Below, piece after piece: positions 15,620-24,783 of a stretch of 32,977 bases of DNA (positions within the stretch are counted from its first letter, which is position 1; each line of letters starts with the position of its first letter). The notes below the pieces were generated by a model that ran no database searches, was not told the origin of the DNA, and worked only from the letters and a program-made list of their open reading frames with translations. The stretch is from NCBI GenBank assembly GCA_029959645.1, contig JASCOJ010000015.1, positions 1 through 32,977 on the forward strand. Reading direction: 5' to 3'. The translations under genes and the position numbers were made by a program. This DNA is from Microbacteriaceae bacterium PS02332. GTDB taxonomy: Bacteria > Actinomycetota > Actinomycetes > Actinomycetales > Microbacteriaceae.

Positions 15620-17077
15620 ATGACAACCACCACGACCAAGGCTCCCAAGCAGGTCGCCATCAACGACATCGGCTCGGCTGATGACTTCCTGGCCGAGGTC
15701 GAGAAGACCCTGAAGTTCTTCAACGACGGAGACCTCATCTCCGGCACCGTCGTGAAGATCGACCGCGACGAGGTCCTCCTCGACGTCGGGTACAAGACCG
15801 AGGGTGTCATCCCCTCGCGCGAGCTCTCGATCAAGCACGACGTGGACCCCAACGAGGTCGTCCAGGTCGGCGACGAGGTCGAGGCCCTGGTCCTCCAGAA
15901 GGAGGACAAGGAAGGCCGCCTGATCCTGTCGAAGAAGCGCGCACAGTACGAGCGTGCGTGGGGCGACGTCGAGAAGATCAAGGAGTCCGACGGCGTCGTG
16001 ACCGGCACGGTCATCGAGGTCGTCAAGGGCGGCCTGATCGTCGACATCGGCCTCCGTGGCTTCCTCCCGGCCTCGCTCATCGAGCTGCGCCGCGTGCGCG
16101 ACCTGACCCCGTACCTGGGCCAGGAGCTCGAGGCGAAGATCCTCGAGCTCGACAAGAACCGCAACAACGTCGTGCTCTCGCGCCGCGCCCTGCTCGAGCA
16201 GACGCAGTCCGAGTCGCGCACGACCTTCCTCAACAACCTCCACAAGGGCCAGGTCCGCAAGGGCGTCGTCTCGTCGATCGTCAACTTCGGTGCGTTCGTC
16301 GACCTCGGCGGCGTCGACGGTCTCGTCCACGTCTCCGAGCTCAGCTGGAAGCACATCGAGCACGCCAGCGAGGTCGTCGAGGTCGGTCAGGAAGTCACCG
16401 TCGAGATCCTCGAGGTGGACCTGGACCGCGAGCGCGTGTCGCTCTCGCTCAAGGCCACGCAGGAAGACCCGTGGCAGGTCTTCGCCCGCACCCACGCGAT
16501 CGGTCAGATCGCGCCGGGCAAGGTCACGAAGCTCGTGCCGTTCGGTGCGTTCGTCCGCGTGGCGGACGGCATCGAGGGCCTCGTGCACATCTCGGAGCTC
16601 TCGAACAAGCACGTCGAGCTCGCCGAGCAGGTCGTGTCCGTGGGCGACGAGGTGTTCGTCAAGATCATCGACATCGACCTCGACCGTCGCCGCATCTCGC
16701 TCAGCCTCAAGCAGGCGAACGAGGGCGTGGACCCGGAGGGCACCGAGTTCGACCCGGCGCTCTACGGCATGCCGACCGAGTACGACGACCAGGGCAACTA
16801 CAAGTACCCGGACGGCTTCGACCCGGAGACGAACGAGTGGCTCGACGGCTACGACACCCAGCGCACCGAGTGGGAGGGCCAGTACGCGGCCGCCCAGGCG
16901 CGTTGGGAGGCCCACAAGGCCCAGGTCGCGAAGTCGCTCACCGAGGAGGCGCAGGGTGGTTTCGACCTCCCCGCCACCGCCACCTCGACGTTCACGAGCG
17001 AGGCCACCGGCGCCGGCACCCTCGCCGACGACGCGTCGCTCGCGGCGCTCCGCGAGAAGCTCAGCTCCAGCAACTGA
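15620..17077 (+). CDS. rpsA: 30S ribosomal protein S1
   Basis: A 485-residue RNA-binding protein with four S1 (OB-fold) repeats: about 36-105 (GDLISGTVVKIDRDEVLLDV), 123-188 (GVVTGTVIEVVKGGLIVDI), 209-277 (GVVSSIVNFGAFVDLGGVDG) and 294-363 (GKVTKLVPFGAFVRVADGIE). The actinobacterial protein has four repeats, not six as in E. coli. An acidic, aromatic tail (YGMPTEYDDQGNYKYPDGF) and a helical Ala-rich end follow. It brings mRNA to the ribosome; in an organism with many leaderless mRNAs its role may be narrower. ATG 15620 gives the usual N-terminus; GGAG lies ten bases upstream. Codon use is strongly biased, as for a highly expressed gene. Confidence 0.97.
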   Translation: MTTTTTKAPKQVAINDIGSADDFLAEVEKTLKFFNDGDLISGTVVKIDRDEVLLDVGYKTEGVIPSRELSIKHDVDPNEVVQVGDEVEALVLQKEDKEGRLILSKKRAQYERAWGDVEKIKESDGVVTGTVIEVVKGGLIVDIGLRGFLPASLIELRRVRDLTPYLGQELEAKILELDKNRNNVVLSRRALLEQTQSESRTTFLNNLHKGQVRKGVVSSIVNFGAFVDLGGVDGLVHVSELSWKHIEHASEVVEVGQEVTVEILEVDLDRERVSLSLKATQEDPWQVFARTHAIGQIAPGKVTKLVPFGAFVRVADGIEGLVHISELSNKHVELAEQVVSVGDEVFVKIIDIDLDRRRISLSLKQANEGVDPEGTEFDPALYGMPTEYDDQGNYKYPDGFDPETNEWLDGYDTQRTEWEGQYAAAQARWEAHKAQVAKSLTEEAQGGFDLPATATSTFTSEATGAGTLADDASLAALREKLSSSN

Positions 17078-17108
17078 GCTGATCCTCCCGGGGGTCGACC
17101 ACCCCTGA

Positions 17109-17159
17109 CCGAGAGCCCGGTCCCCTCGTCCTGATGGACGGCGGGGGCCGGGCTCTCGG
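17109..17159 (+). terminator. Intrinsic terminator after rpsA
   Basis: A 17-bp stem (17109-17125 with 17143-17159, one T-G pair) with a 17-base loop, 31 bases after the rpsA stop. No T-tract follows. Confidence 0.85.
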
Positions 17160-17204
17160 CGTTCCCGCGTCCTCCGCGCGAGGACACGGGGCTGAGCGAG
17201 GCGG

Positions 17205-17210
17205 TAGCGT
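17205..17210 (+). promoter_or_regulatory. -10 box of the methyltransferase gene, leaderless type
   Basis: TAGCGT six bases before the ATG at 17217, with no ribosome site. Confidence 0.5.
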
Positions 17211-17216
17211 CCCGTC

Positions 17217-17939
17217 ATGCCCGACCTCGACCCGCGACTCGTCGCCCTCTACGACGCCGACAACCCGGACGGCCCCGACCACGACTTCTTCCGCGCCGTG
17301 GCCGCCGAGACCGGAGCGCGGTCCGTCATCGACCTCGGGTGCGGCACGGGTCTCCTGACCGTCACCCTCGCCGGTACCGGACGCTCGGTGGTCGGCGTCG
17401 ATCCGTCCCGCACCATGCTCGCCGCCGCTCGCGCTCGACCGGGAGCGGAGGCGGTGACCTGGCTGCTCGGCGACAGCAGCGTGCTTCCCCCGGGTTCTGC
17501 GGATCTCGCGGTGATGAGCGGGAACGTGGCGCAGCACATCGGCGACCCCGACTGGAGCCGCACCCTCGCGGACCTGCACCGGGCCCTCCGCCGTGGTGGG
17601 ACGCTGGTGTTCGAGAGCCGCAACCCCGCCGCGCGGGCCTGGCGCGCATGGTCTGCTCCCGAGCGCACCACGCGGTCGACCGCTGACGGACCGCTCGAGG
17701 AGTGGACGGAGGCGGAGGAGGTCGCGCCGGGCGTGGTGGAGCTGACGGCGTACAACCACTTCGTCAGGACGGGCGAGCGCATCGTCGAGACGCAGCTGCT
17801 GCACTTCCGCGACCGAGCGGCACTGGAGCGGGACCTCGGCACGGCCGGGTTCACGGTGACGGCGGTGCACGGCGACTGGCAGCGCGGCCCGGTGACCGAC
17901 GCGTCCGCCGTGCTGGTCGTCCTGGCGGTCGCTCGGTAG
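17217..17939 (+). CDS. Class I SAM-dependent methyltransferase
   Basis: A 240-residue Rossmann-fold methyltransferase. Motif I is VIDLGCGTGLL (about residues 39-49), the acidic end of strand 2 is VVGVDPS, motif II-like AEAVTWLLGDSSVLP follows, and motif post-I/IV reads LAVMSGNVAQHI. These bind S-adenosylmethionine; the C-terminal half, which sets the substrate, gives no hint (small molecule most likely). It has its own leaderless promoter behind the rpsA terminator and sits between rpsA and coaE, which are usually near neighbours in actinobacteria, so it looks like a later insertion. Confidence 0.85.
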   Translation: MPDLDPRLVALYDADNPDGPDHDFFRAVAAETGARSVIDLGCGTGLLTVTLAGTGRSVVGVDPSRTMLAAARARPGAEAVTWLLGDSSVLPPGSADLAVMSGNVAQHIGDPDWSRTLADLHRALRRGGTLVFESRNPAARAWRAWSAPERTTRSTADGPLEEWTEAEEVAPGVVELTAYNHFVRTGERIVETQLLHFRDRAALERDLGTAGFTVTAVHGDWQRGPVTDASAVLVVLAVAR

Positions 17940-17996
17940 GTGGCCGGTGCGTGCGTGTGCGCACACAGCGGCATCCGGTTCTGGCACGCTGGGGCG

Positions 17997-18599
17997 GTGC
18001 GCATCATCGGACTCACGGGCGGCATCGCCGCGGGCAAGTCGACGGTCTCCGGCCGGTTCGCGGAGCACGGCGCGGTCGTCGTGGACGCCGACCTGCTCGC
18101 CCGGGAGGCCGTGGCACCGGGCAGCCCCGGGCTCACCGCCGTCAGGGAACGGTTCGGGCCGGCGGTGATCGCGGCGGACGGGTCGCTCGACCGGCCGGCC
18201 CTCGGTGCCGTCGTCTTCGCCGACACCGCGGCGCGGAAGGACCTCGAGGCGATCACGCACCCGGAGGTCTGGCGGCTCGCCCGGGAGCGTTTCGACGCCG
18301 CGGCGGCGGCCGACCCGGACGCGCTGGTCGTCTACGACGTGCCGCTGCTCGCCGAGGCGCGCGGGTCGCGTCCGATCCGCTTCGACGCCGTCGTGGTGGT
18401 CGACGCACCCGCGGCGACGCGGGTGCAGCGGCTCGTCGAGCACCGCGGGATGACGGTCGAGGAGGCGCGGCGTCGCGTCGACGCCCAGGCCAGCGACGCC
18501 GAGCGCCTCGCCCTGGCGGACCACGTCGTCGACGCGACCGGCAGCCTCCAGGACACGCTCCGCTCCGCCGACGCCGTCTGGGCAGCCCTCACCAGCTGA
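17997..18599 (+). CDS. coaE: Dephospho-CoA kinase
   Basis: A 200-residue kinase for the last step of coenzyme A synthesis (ATP + dephospho-CoA). The P-loop is GLTGGIAAGKST (residues 5-16), followed by VVDADLLAREAV with the conserved Asp, the strand LVVYDVPLLAE, and the lid helix VQRLVEHRGMTVEEARRRV. Mycobacterial CoaE has an extra C-terminal domain; this one is the short bacterial form. The start is set to GTG 17997 because the protein should begin RIIGLTGG; upstream in-frame starts add a cysteine-rich stretch without homology. CACGCT six bases upstream is a weak leaderless -10. The order rpsA-coaE-uvrB is conserved in actinobacteria. Confidence 0.95.
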   Translation: MRIIGLTGGIAAGKSTVSGRFAEHGAVVVDADLLAREAVAPGSPGLTAVRERFGPAVIAADGSLDRPALGAVVFADTAARKDLEAITHPEVWRLARERFDAAAAADPDALVVYDVPLLAEARGSRPIRFDAVVVVDAPAATRVQRLVEHRGMTVEEARRRVDAQASDAERLALADHVVDATGSLQDTLRSADAVWAALTS

Positions 18600-18661
18600 C
18601 ACCCCGCCGGACCAGGCGTACGCCCTCGGCGAGCACGCGTCCGGGTGTCAGCGGCCGCGCC

Positions 18662-18667
18662 TACTGT
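18662..18667 (+). promoter_or_regulatory. -10 box of uvrB, leaderless type
   Basis: TACTGT seven bases before the ATG at 18675. It supports that start over the in-frame ATG at 18645, which lies upstream of the box. Confidence 0.55.
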
Positions 18668-18674
18668 TGAGCGC

Positions 18675-20765
18675 ATGGGAGTTGCCATCGAACCGACGCG
18701 TGCCATCCGACCGTTCGAGGTGATCAGCGAGTACTCGCCGAGTGGTGACCAACCGGCCGCGATCGCGGAGCTCGCCGGCCGCATCAACGCCGGCGAGACC
18801 GACGTCGTGCTGCTCGGTGCGACCGGTACCGGCAAGTCGGCGACGACGGCGTGGCTCATCGAACAGGTGCAGCGCCCCACCCTCGTCCTCGCGCACAACA
18901 AGACGCTCGCGGCGCAGCTGGCGAACGAGTTCCGCGGCCTGATGCCGAACAACGCGATCGAGTACTTCGTCTCGTACTACGACTACTACCAGCCCGAGGC
19001 GTACGTCCCGCAGACCGACACCTTCATCGAGAAGGACTCCTCGGTGAACGCCGAGGTCGAGCGGCTCCGGCACTCGACGACGAACTCCCTCCTGAGCCGG
19101 CGCGACGTGGTCGTGGTGTCGACGGTGTCGTGCATCTACGGCCTCGGCACGCCGGAGCAGTACATGAACGCCTCGGTGGCGCTCTACGTCGGGCAGACGA
19201 TCTCCCGCGACCAGCTCGTGCGCAAGTTCGTCGGCATGCAGTACCAGCGCAACGACGTCGACTTCGCGCGCGGCACCTTCCGGGTGCGCGGCGACACGAT
19301 CGAGATCATCCCGATGTACGAGGAGCACGCGATCCGCATCGAGATGTTCGGTGACGAGATCGAGGCGCTGTCCTCCCTGCACCCGCTCACCGGCTCCGTC
19401 ATCGACGACCTGCCCGCAGTGTCGATCTTCCCCGCGTCGCACTACGTCGCCGACACCGACGTGATGCACAGCGCCATCAACCGCATCAAGGCCGAACTGG
19501 CCGAGCGGCTCGCCGAACTCGAGGGGCAGGGCAAGCTGCTCGAAGCCCAGCGGCTCCGGATGCGCACGACGTTCGACATCGAGATGATGGAGCAGATCGG
19601 CTTCTGCTCGGGCATCGAGAACTACTCCCGACACATGGAGGGGCGCGGCCCCGGCGAGGCGCCGCACTGCCTCATCGACTACTTCCCGGACGACTTCCTC
19701 ATCGTCATCGACGAGTCGCACGTCACCGTGCCGCAGATCGGTGCGATGTACGAAGGCGACGCCTCCCGCAAGCGCACGCTCGTGGAGCACGGTTTCCGAC
19801 TGCCGAGCGCGCTCGACAACCGCCCGCTGACGTGGGAGGAGTTCCTCGAGCGCGTCGGCCAGAAGGTGTACCTGTCGGCCACACCGGGCAAGTACGAGCT
19901 CGGGATCACCGACAGCGTCGTGGAGCAGATCATCCGCCCGACCGGCCTGGTCGACCCGGAGATCGTGGTGAAGCCGAGTGACGGCCAGATCGACGACCTG
20001 CTCGAGGAGATCAAGCAGCGCGTCGAGAAGGACGAGCGCGTGCTGGTCACCACCCTGACGAAGCGCATGGCCGAGGAGCTCACCGACTTCCTCGGCAACG
20101 CCGGGGTCCGCGTCCGCTACCTGCACTCCGACGTCGACACCCTCAAGCGCGTCGAACTCCTCACCGAGCTGCGCCAGGGCGTCTACGACGTGCTCATCGG
20201 CATCAACCTCCTCCGCGAAGGGCTCGACCTGCCGGAGGTCTCCCTGGTCGCCATCCTCGACGCCGACAAGGAGGGCTTCCTCCGTTCGTCGACGTCGCTC
20301 ATCCAGACCATCGGTCGTGCCGCCCGCAACGTCTCCGGCCAGGTGCTCATGTACGCCGACCGGATCACCGACTCGATGCGGCAGGCCATCGACGAGACCG
20401 ACCGCCGTCGTGAGCGGCAGGTGGCGTACAACACCGAGCACGGCATCGACCCGCAGCCGCTCCGCAAGAAGATCGCCGACATCACCGAGGTGCTGAACCG
20501 CGAGAGCGACGACACCCGCGAGCTCCTCGAGCGCCGGGGTGGTGGCGTGCGGGACGGCCGTCGGGCTCCTACGCCGTCGCTCCGTCGGGAGGGCATCGCC
20601 GGGGAGGGCGCGACCCAGCTCGAGGCGACGATCGCGGACCTCAACGACCAGATGCTGCAGGCCGCGGCGGAGCTGAAGTTCGAGCTCGCCGGGCGCCTCC
20701 GCGACGAGGTCCAGGACCTCAAGAAGGCCCTGCGCCAGATGGAGTCCGCCGGCCATGTCAAGTGA
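18675..20765 (+). CDS. uvrB: Excinuclease ABC subunit B
   Basis: A 696-residue damage-verifying helicase of nucleotide excision repair. It has the Walker [17 protein letters not shown] (about 50-65), the beta-hairpin region [18 protein letters not shown] that clamps DNA, Walker B VIDESH with downstream [11 protein letters not shown], and helicase motifs [18 protein letters not shown] and [10 protein letters not shown] Gly/Arg-rich linker leads to the C-terminal UVR domain ([20 protein letters not shown]) that contacts UvrC. The start at 18675 gives [16 protein letters not shown], the usual actinobacterial N-terminus. The last 11 bases overlap the next gene. UvrA and UvrC are encoded 1 and 4 kb downstream. 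Confidence 0.97.
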   Translation: MGVAIEPTRAIRPFEVISEYSPSGDQPAAIAELAGRINAGETDVVLLGATGTGKSATTAWLIEQVQRPTLVLAHNKTLAAQLANEFRGLMPNNAIEYFVSYYDYYQPEAYVPQTDTFIEKDSSVNAEVERLRHSTTNSLLSRRDVVVVSTVSCIYGLGTPEQYMNASVALYVGQTISRDQLVRKFVGMQYQRNDVDFARGTFRVRGDTIEIIPMYEEHAIRIEMFGDEIEALSSLHPLTGSVIDDLPAVSIFPASHYVADTDVMHSAINRIKAELAERLAELEGQGKLLEAQRLRMRTTFDIEMMEQIGFCSGIENYSRHMEGRGPGEAPHCLIDYFPDDFLIVIDESHVTVPQIGAMYEGDASRKRTLVEHGFRLPSALDNRPLTWEEFLERVGQKVYLSATPGKYELGITDSVVEQIIRPTGLVDPEIVVKPSDGQIDDLLEEIKQRVEKDERVLVTTLTKRMAEELTDFLGNAGVRVRYLHSDVDTLKRVELLTELRQGVYDVLIGINLLREGLDLPEVSLVAILDADKEGFLRSSTSLIQTIGRAARNVSGQVLMYADRITDSMRQAIDETDRRRERQVAYNTEHGIDPQPLRKKIADITEVLNRESDDTRELLERRGGGVRDGRRAPTPSLRREGIAGEGATQLEATIADLNDQMLQAAAELKFELAGRLRDEVQDLKKALRQMESAGHVK

Positions 20766-21681
20766 GGCAGGGGGCGCTCCGGGTCGTCGGACCGTCGTGG
20801 TGACGGGCGCGAGCGCCGGTCTCGGGTACCACGCCGCAGAACAGCTGGCCGCGGCCGGACACCGGGTCGTGCTCGCCACCCGGAACCCGGAGAAGGCGGC
20901 CGCCGCCGAGCGCAGCATCCGCCGGTACGTCGCCGACGCCGACCTCGGACACCTGCACCTCGACCTGGCCGACCTCGACAGCGTCCGAGCCGCCGCCGAC
21001 ACGCTGGCGGAGTCGGGGCCGGTCGACGCCGTGCTCAACAACGCGGGCGTGGTCGGGTCCAGCACGCGGCAGTCCACCGCGCAGGGGCACGAGCTGCAGG
21101 TCGGCACGAACCACCTCGGGCACTTCGCGTGGACGGCGCTCGTGCTGCCGCTGCTGGAGCCGGTCGCCGGTCGGGTCGTCCACCTCGGCTCGATCGCCCA
21201 CCGCTTCACCTCGCTCGACCGGCGCGACCCGCTCGCGACCGGTCGGTACGAGGGGCACCGGCAGTACGCGCGGAGCAAGCTCGCCGTGATGCTGTTCGGC
21301 TTCGAACTCGCGCAGCGCCTGGCCGCCAGCGGCTCCGCGGTGAGCAGTGTCGTCGCCCACCCGGGCCTCGCCGTCGACTCGTTGGCGCCGGCTCGTCCCG
21401 AGGTCACCCCGGCCCGCTCGGAGCCGTCCTGGTGGCGTCTCGGCAACGGCTGGGTCGACCAGGGCAAGGACGCCGGCGCCACGCCGCTCGTGCACGCCGC
21501 GGTCGGAGCGGACGTCCGCTCGGGGGAGTACTGGGGGCCGGACGGCGCGCTGCAGCTGCGGGGCGCCCCGGCGGTCGTCGCCGCGCAGCCGCGTGCGCAC
21601 GACCGGACCGAGGCCGCGCGGCTCTGGCGGGCGAGTGAGCGTGCGACGGGCGTCTCGTTCGCTCTCGACGCACTCGACTGA
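20755..21681 (+). CDS. Short-chain dehydrogenase/reductase, retinol-dehydrogenase-like
   Basis: A 308-residue classical SDR. The N-terminal cofactor loop is TGASAGLG (about 18-25), with R43 in LATRNPEK suggesting NADP(H). NNAG follows at about residues 97-100, then the catalytic Ser in HLGSIAH and YARSK with catalytic Tyr and Lys. The length and the long C-terminal part match the WW-oxidoreductase/retinol-dehydrogenase-like group; the substrate is unknown. The ATG at 20755 lies inside uvrB (11-base overlap in another frame), so it is probably expressed from the uvrB transcript although it has no known link to repair. Confidence 0.88.
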   Translation: MSSEAGGAPGRRTVVVTGASAGLGYHAAEQLAAAGHRVVLATRNPEKAAAAERSIRRYVADADLGHLHLDLADLDSVRAAADTLAESGPVDAVLNNAGVVGSSTRQSTAQGHELQVGTNHLGHFAWTALVLPLLEPVAGRVVHLGSIAHRFTSLDRRDPLATGRYEGHRQYARSKLAVMLFGFELAQRLAASGSAVSSVVAHPGLAVDSLAPARPEVTPARSEPSWWRLGNGWVDQGKDAGATPLVHAAVGADVRSGEYWGPDGALQLRGAPAVVAAQPRAHDRTEAARLWRASERATGVSFALDALD

Positions 21682-21691
21682 CACCCGCGGG

Positions 21692-21705
21692 CGCACGTTT
21701 GTCGG
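21692..21705 (+). promoter_or_regulatory. Possible LexA (SOS) operator of uvrA
   Basis: CGCAC-GTTT-GTCGG, compared with the Gram-positive LexA consensus CGAAC-N4-GTTCG, matches seven of the ten half-site bases. It sits ten bases before the uvrA -10 box, where a repressor would block polymerase. The match is imperfect, and the uvrB promoter shows nothing similar. Confidence 0.25.
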
Positions 21706-21715
21706 AGTGGCTTCG

Positions 21716-21721
21716 TAGAAT
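21716..21721 (+). promoter_or_regulatory. -10 box of uvrA, leaderless type
   Basis: TAGAAT eight bases before the ATG at 21730, the closest match to TATAAT among the leaderless genes of this window. Confidence 0.6.
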
Positions 21722-21729
21722 CGTCTGCG

Positions 21730-24700
21730 ATGACCATCACCTCTGACCGCGGTACCCCCTCCTCCGGCCCGGACGCGTTCGGCGTCGACCCGCTCGGCGC
21801 GGACTCCGTCGCCGAGCCGAGCGACCTGCACATCCCCGGCGGGACCGCGCCGCACGACACCTCGACGCTCAGCGTCCGTGGTGCCCGCGTCCACAACCTC
21901 CGCGACGTCGACCTCGAGATCCCGCGTGACGCGCTCGTCGTCTTCACGGGCCTGTCCGGCTCCGGCAAGTCGTCGCTCGCGTTCGACACGATCTTCGCCG
22001 AGGGGCAGCGCCGCTACGTCGAGTCGCTCTCGGCGTACGCGCGGCAGTTCCTCGGTCAGGTGGACCGTCCCGACGTCGACTTCATCGAGGGCCTGTCCCC
22101 GGCGGTCTCGATCGACCAGAAGTCGACGAACCGCAACCCGCGCTCGACCGTCGGTACGATCACCGAGGTCTACGACTACATGCGCCTGCTCTGGGCGCGC
22201 ATCGGCATCCCGCACTGCCCGGTCTGCGGTGAGGTCATCAGCAAGCAGACGGTGCAGCAGATCGCCGACCAGCTCATGACGCAGGAGTCCGGCACGCGCT
22301 TCCAGGTGCTCGCGCCGATCGTCTCGAAGAAGAAGGGCGAGTTCGTCGACCTCTTCCAGGAGCTCGCGGCCTCTGGGTACGCGCGCGCCATCGTCGACGG
22401 TGAGCGGATCCAGCTGAGCAGCCCGCCGACGCTGAAGAAGCAGGTCAAGCACGACATCTCGGTGATCGTCGACCGCCTCGTGGCGAGCGAAGACGTCCTC
22501 GGGCGTCTCACCGACTCCCTCGAGACCGCGCTGCGGCTGTCCGGCGGCACCGTCGCGATCGACCTCGTCGACCACGAGGGGCCGGGCGCCGTCCGCACGT
22601 ACTCCGAGAACCTCTCCTGCCCGAACAACCACCCGCTCGCGCTCACCGAGATCGAGCCGCGGACGTTCTCGTTCAACGCCCCGTTCGGCGCCTGCCCGGA
22701 GTGCTCGGGCCTCGGCACCCGGATGTCGGTCGACCCGGACCTCGTCCTCGGCGACCCCGAGGCGTCGCTCGCCGACGGTGTGCTCCTGCCGTGGACCGGC
22801 ACGAGCGGGCTGTACTCGTACTTCGAGAAGCTCCTCGCCGGTCTGGGCAAGGAGCTCGGTTTCCGGATGGACACCCCGTGGAGCCAGCTCGACCCGACGG
22901 TGCAGGCCGCCATCCTCACCGGCAAGGACTTCGAGGTCTCGGTCTCGTGGCGCAACCGGTTCGGCCGCGAGATGCGGTACACGAGCGGCTTCGAGGGCGT
23001 CATGCCGTACATCGAGCGGAAGTTCGCCGAGGCGGAGACCGACGCGCAGCGGCAGCGCTTCCAGGGCTACCTGCGCGAGGTGCCGTGCCCGGTCTGCGAC
23101 GGCACCCGGCTCAAGCCCGAGGTGCTCGCGGTGACCGTCGACGACCGCAGCATCGCCGACGTCACGAGCATGTCGCTCGACCAGGCGTACGGCTTCATGG
23201 AGCACCTGACGCTCACCGACCGCGAGGCGCACATCGCCGCCGCGGTCCTCCGCGAGATCCGCGCCCGCCTCGAGTTCCTGCTCGAGGTCGGCCTGAACTA
23301 CCTCACGCTGGCGCGCGGCGCCGGCGGCCTCTCCGGTGGCGAGGCGCAGCGCATCCGGCTCGCGACCCAGATCGGCTCCGGCCTGACCGGGGTGCTCTAC
23401 GTCCTCGACGAGCCGAGCATCGGGCTGCACCAGCGCGACAACCGCCGGCTCATCGACACCCTGGTGAAGCTGAAGAACCTCGGCAACACGCTCATCGTCG
23501 TCGAGCACGACGAGGACACCATCCGCACCGCCGACTGGGTCGTCGACATCGGCCCCGGCGCGGGCGTCAACGGTGGTCGCGTCGTGCACTCCGGCTCGTA
23601 CGAGGGCATCATCGAGAACCGCGAGTCGGTCACGGGGGACTACCTCGCCGGCCGTCGGTCGATCGAGATGCCCGCCGAGCGCCGGAAGGTGAACCGCAAG
23701 CGGGTCATCAGCGTGCAGGGCGCCCGGGCGAACAACCTGAAGAACGTGGACGTCGACTTCCCGCTCGGGGTCTTCACCGCGGTCACCGGCGTGAGCGGGT
23801 CCGGGAAGTCCACGCTCGTCAACGACATCCTGTACAAGGTGCTCGCGAACCAGCTCAACGGGGCGCGGCACATCGCCGGCAAGCACACCCGCGTCAAGGG
23901 GCTCGACCAGCTCGACAAGGTCGTGCACGTCGACCAGGCGCCGATCGGTCGCACCCCGCGGTCGAACCCGGCGACGTACACGGGTGTCTTCGACCGCATC
24001 CGGCAGCTGTTCGCCGAGACGCAGGAGGCGAAGACCCGCGGCTACCAGCCCGGACGCTTCAGCTTCAACGTCAAGGGCGGCCGGTGCGAGAACTGCTCCG
24101 GTGACGGCACGATCAAGATCGAGATGAACTTCCTGCCGGACGTCTACGTCGCCTGCGAGGTCTGCGGCGGTGCGCGCTACAACCGCGAGACGCTGCAGGT
24201 GCACTACAAGGGCAAGAGCATCTCCGAGGTGCTCGACATGCCGATCAGCGAGGCCGCCGAGTTCTTCGAGCCGATCTCCGCGATCCACCGCTACATGGCG
24301 ACCCTCGTCGACGTGGGCCTCGGCTACGTCCGGCTCGGGCAGAGCGCGACGACCCTGTCCGGTGGTGAGGCTCAGCGCGTCAAGCTCGCGACCGAGCTCC
24401 AGCGGCGCTCGAACGGCCGCACGGTCTACGTGCTCGACGAGCCGACGACCGGCCTCCACTTCGAGGACGTGCGCAAGCTCCTCCTCGTGCTGCAGAGCCT
24501 CGTGGAGAAGGGCAACACCGTCATCACGATCGAGCACAACCTCGACGTCATCAAGTCGGCGGACTGGCTCATCGACATGGGGCCGGAGGGTGGCTCCGGC
24601 GGTGGGACGGTGCTCGCGACCGGGACCCCTGAGCACGTCGCGGACGTCCCGGAGAGCCACACCGGCGTCTTCCTGCGGGAGATCCTCGACGCCCAGGACG

Positions 24701-24783
24701 CCCGCGTCGGCAAGGAGCGGTCCGTCCAGGGCCGGCAGGGCGAGGTGCGTGGCGCCGCGGCGGCGAAGGCGGGTGCTCGGTAG
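21730..24783 (+). CDS. uvrA: Excinuclease ABC subunit A
   Basis: A 1017-residue damage-sensing ABC ATPase of excision repair. Two ABC units are seen: Walker [14 protein letters not shown] (about 75) with signature [14 protein letters not shown] and Walker [14 protein letters not shown]; then [13 protein letters not shown] (about 688) with [13 protein letters not shown] and [13 protein letters not shown]. The zinc-finger cysteines CPVCG, CPECSG and CENCSG...CEVCGG are present. The protein carries about 45 extra residues before [11 protein letters not shown], where most UvrA proteins begin; the leaderless promoter supports this longer start. A basic, alanine-rich tail ends the protein. Its stop codon is followed without a gap by the uvrC start. 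Confidence 0.97.
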   Translation: MTITSDRGTPSSGPDAFGVDPLGADSVAEPSDLHIPGGTAPHDTSTLSVRGARVHNLRDVDLEIPRDALVVFTGLSGSGKSSLAFDTIFAEGQRRYVESLSAYARQFLGQVDRPDVDFIEGLSPAVSIDQKSTNRNPRSTVGTITEVYDYMRLLWARIGIPHCPVCGEVISKQTVQQIADQLMTQESGTRFQVLAPIVSKKKGEFVDLFQELAASGYARAIVDGERIQLSSPPTLKKQVKHDISVIVDRLVASEDVLGRLTDSLETALRLSGGTVAIDLVDHEGPGAVRTYSENLSCPNNHPLALTEIEPRTFSFNAPFGACPECSGLGTRMSVDPDLVLGDPEASLADGVLLPWTGTSGLYSYFEKLLAGLGKELGFRMDTPWSQLDPTVQAAILTGKDFEVSVSWRNRFGREMRYTSGFEGVMPYIERKFAEAETDAQRQRFQGYLREVPCPVCDGTRLKPEVLAVTVDDRSIADVTSMSLDQAYGFMEHLTLTDREAHIAAAVLREIRARLEFLLEVGLNYLTLARGAGGLSGGEAQRIRLATQIGSGLTGVLYVLDEPSIGLHQRDNRRLIDTLVKLKNLGNTLIVVEHDEDTIRTADWVVDIGPGAGVNGGRVVHSGSYEGIIENRESVTGDYLAGRRSIEMPAERRKVNRKRVISVQGARANNLKNVDVDFPLGVFTAVTGVSGSGKSTLVNDILYKVLANQLNGARHIAGKHTRVKGLDQLDKVVHVDQAPIGRTPRSNPATYTGVFDRIRQLFAETQEAKTRGYQPGRFSFNVKGGRCENCSGDGTIKIEMNFLPDVYVACEVCGGARYNRETLQVHYKGKSISEVLDMPISEAAEFFEPISAIHRYMATLVDVGLGYVRLGQSATTLSGGEAQRVKLATELQRRSNGRTVYVLDEPTTGLHFEDVRKLLLVLQSLVEKGNTVITIEHNLDVIKSADWLIDMGPEGGSGGGTVLATGTPEHVADVPESHTGVFLREILDAQDARVGKERSVQGRQGEVRGAAAAKAGAR

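Noticed and set aside
18645-18674. Upstream ATG for uvrB
   Set aside because: It lies before the TACTGT box; the start at 18675 fits both the promoter and the family N-terminus.
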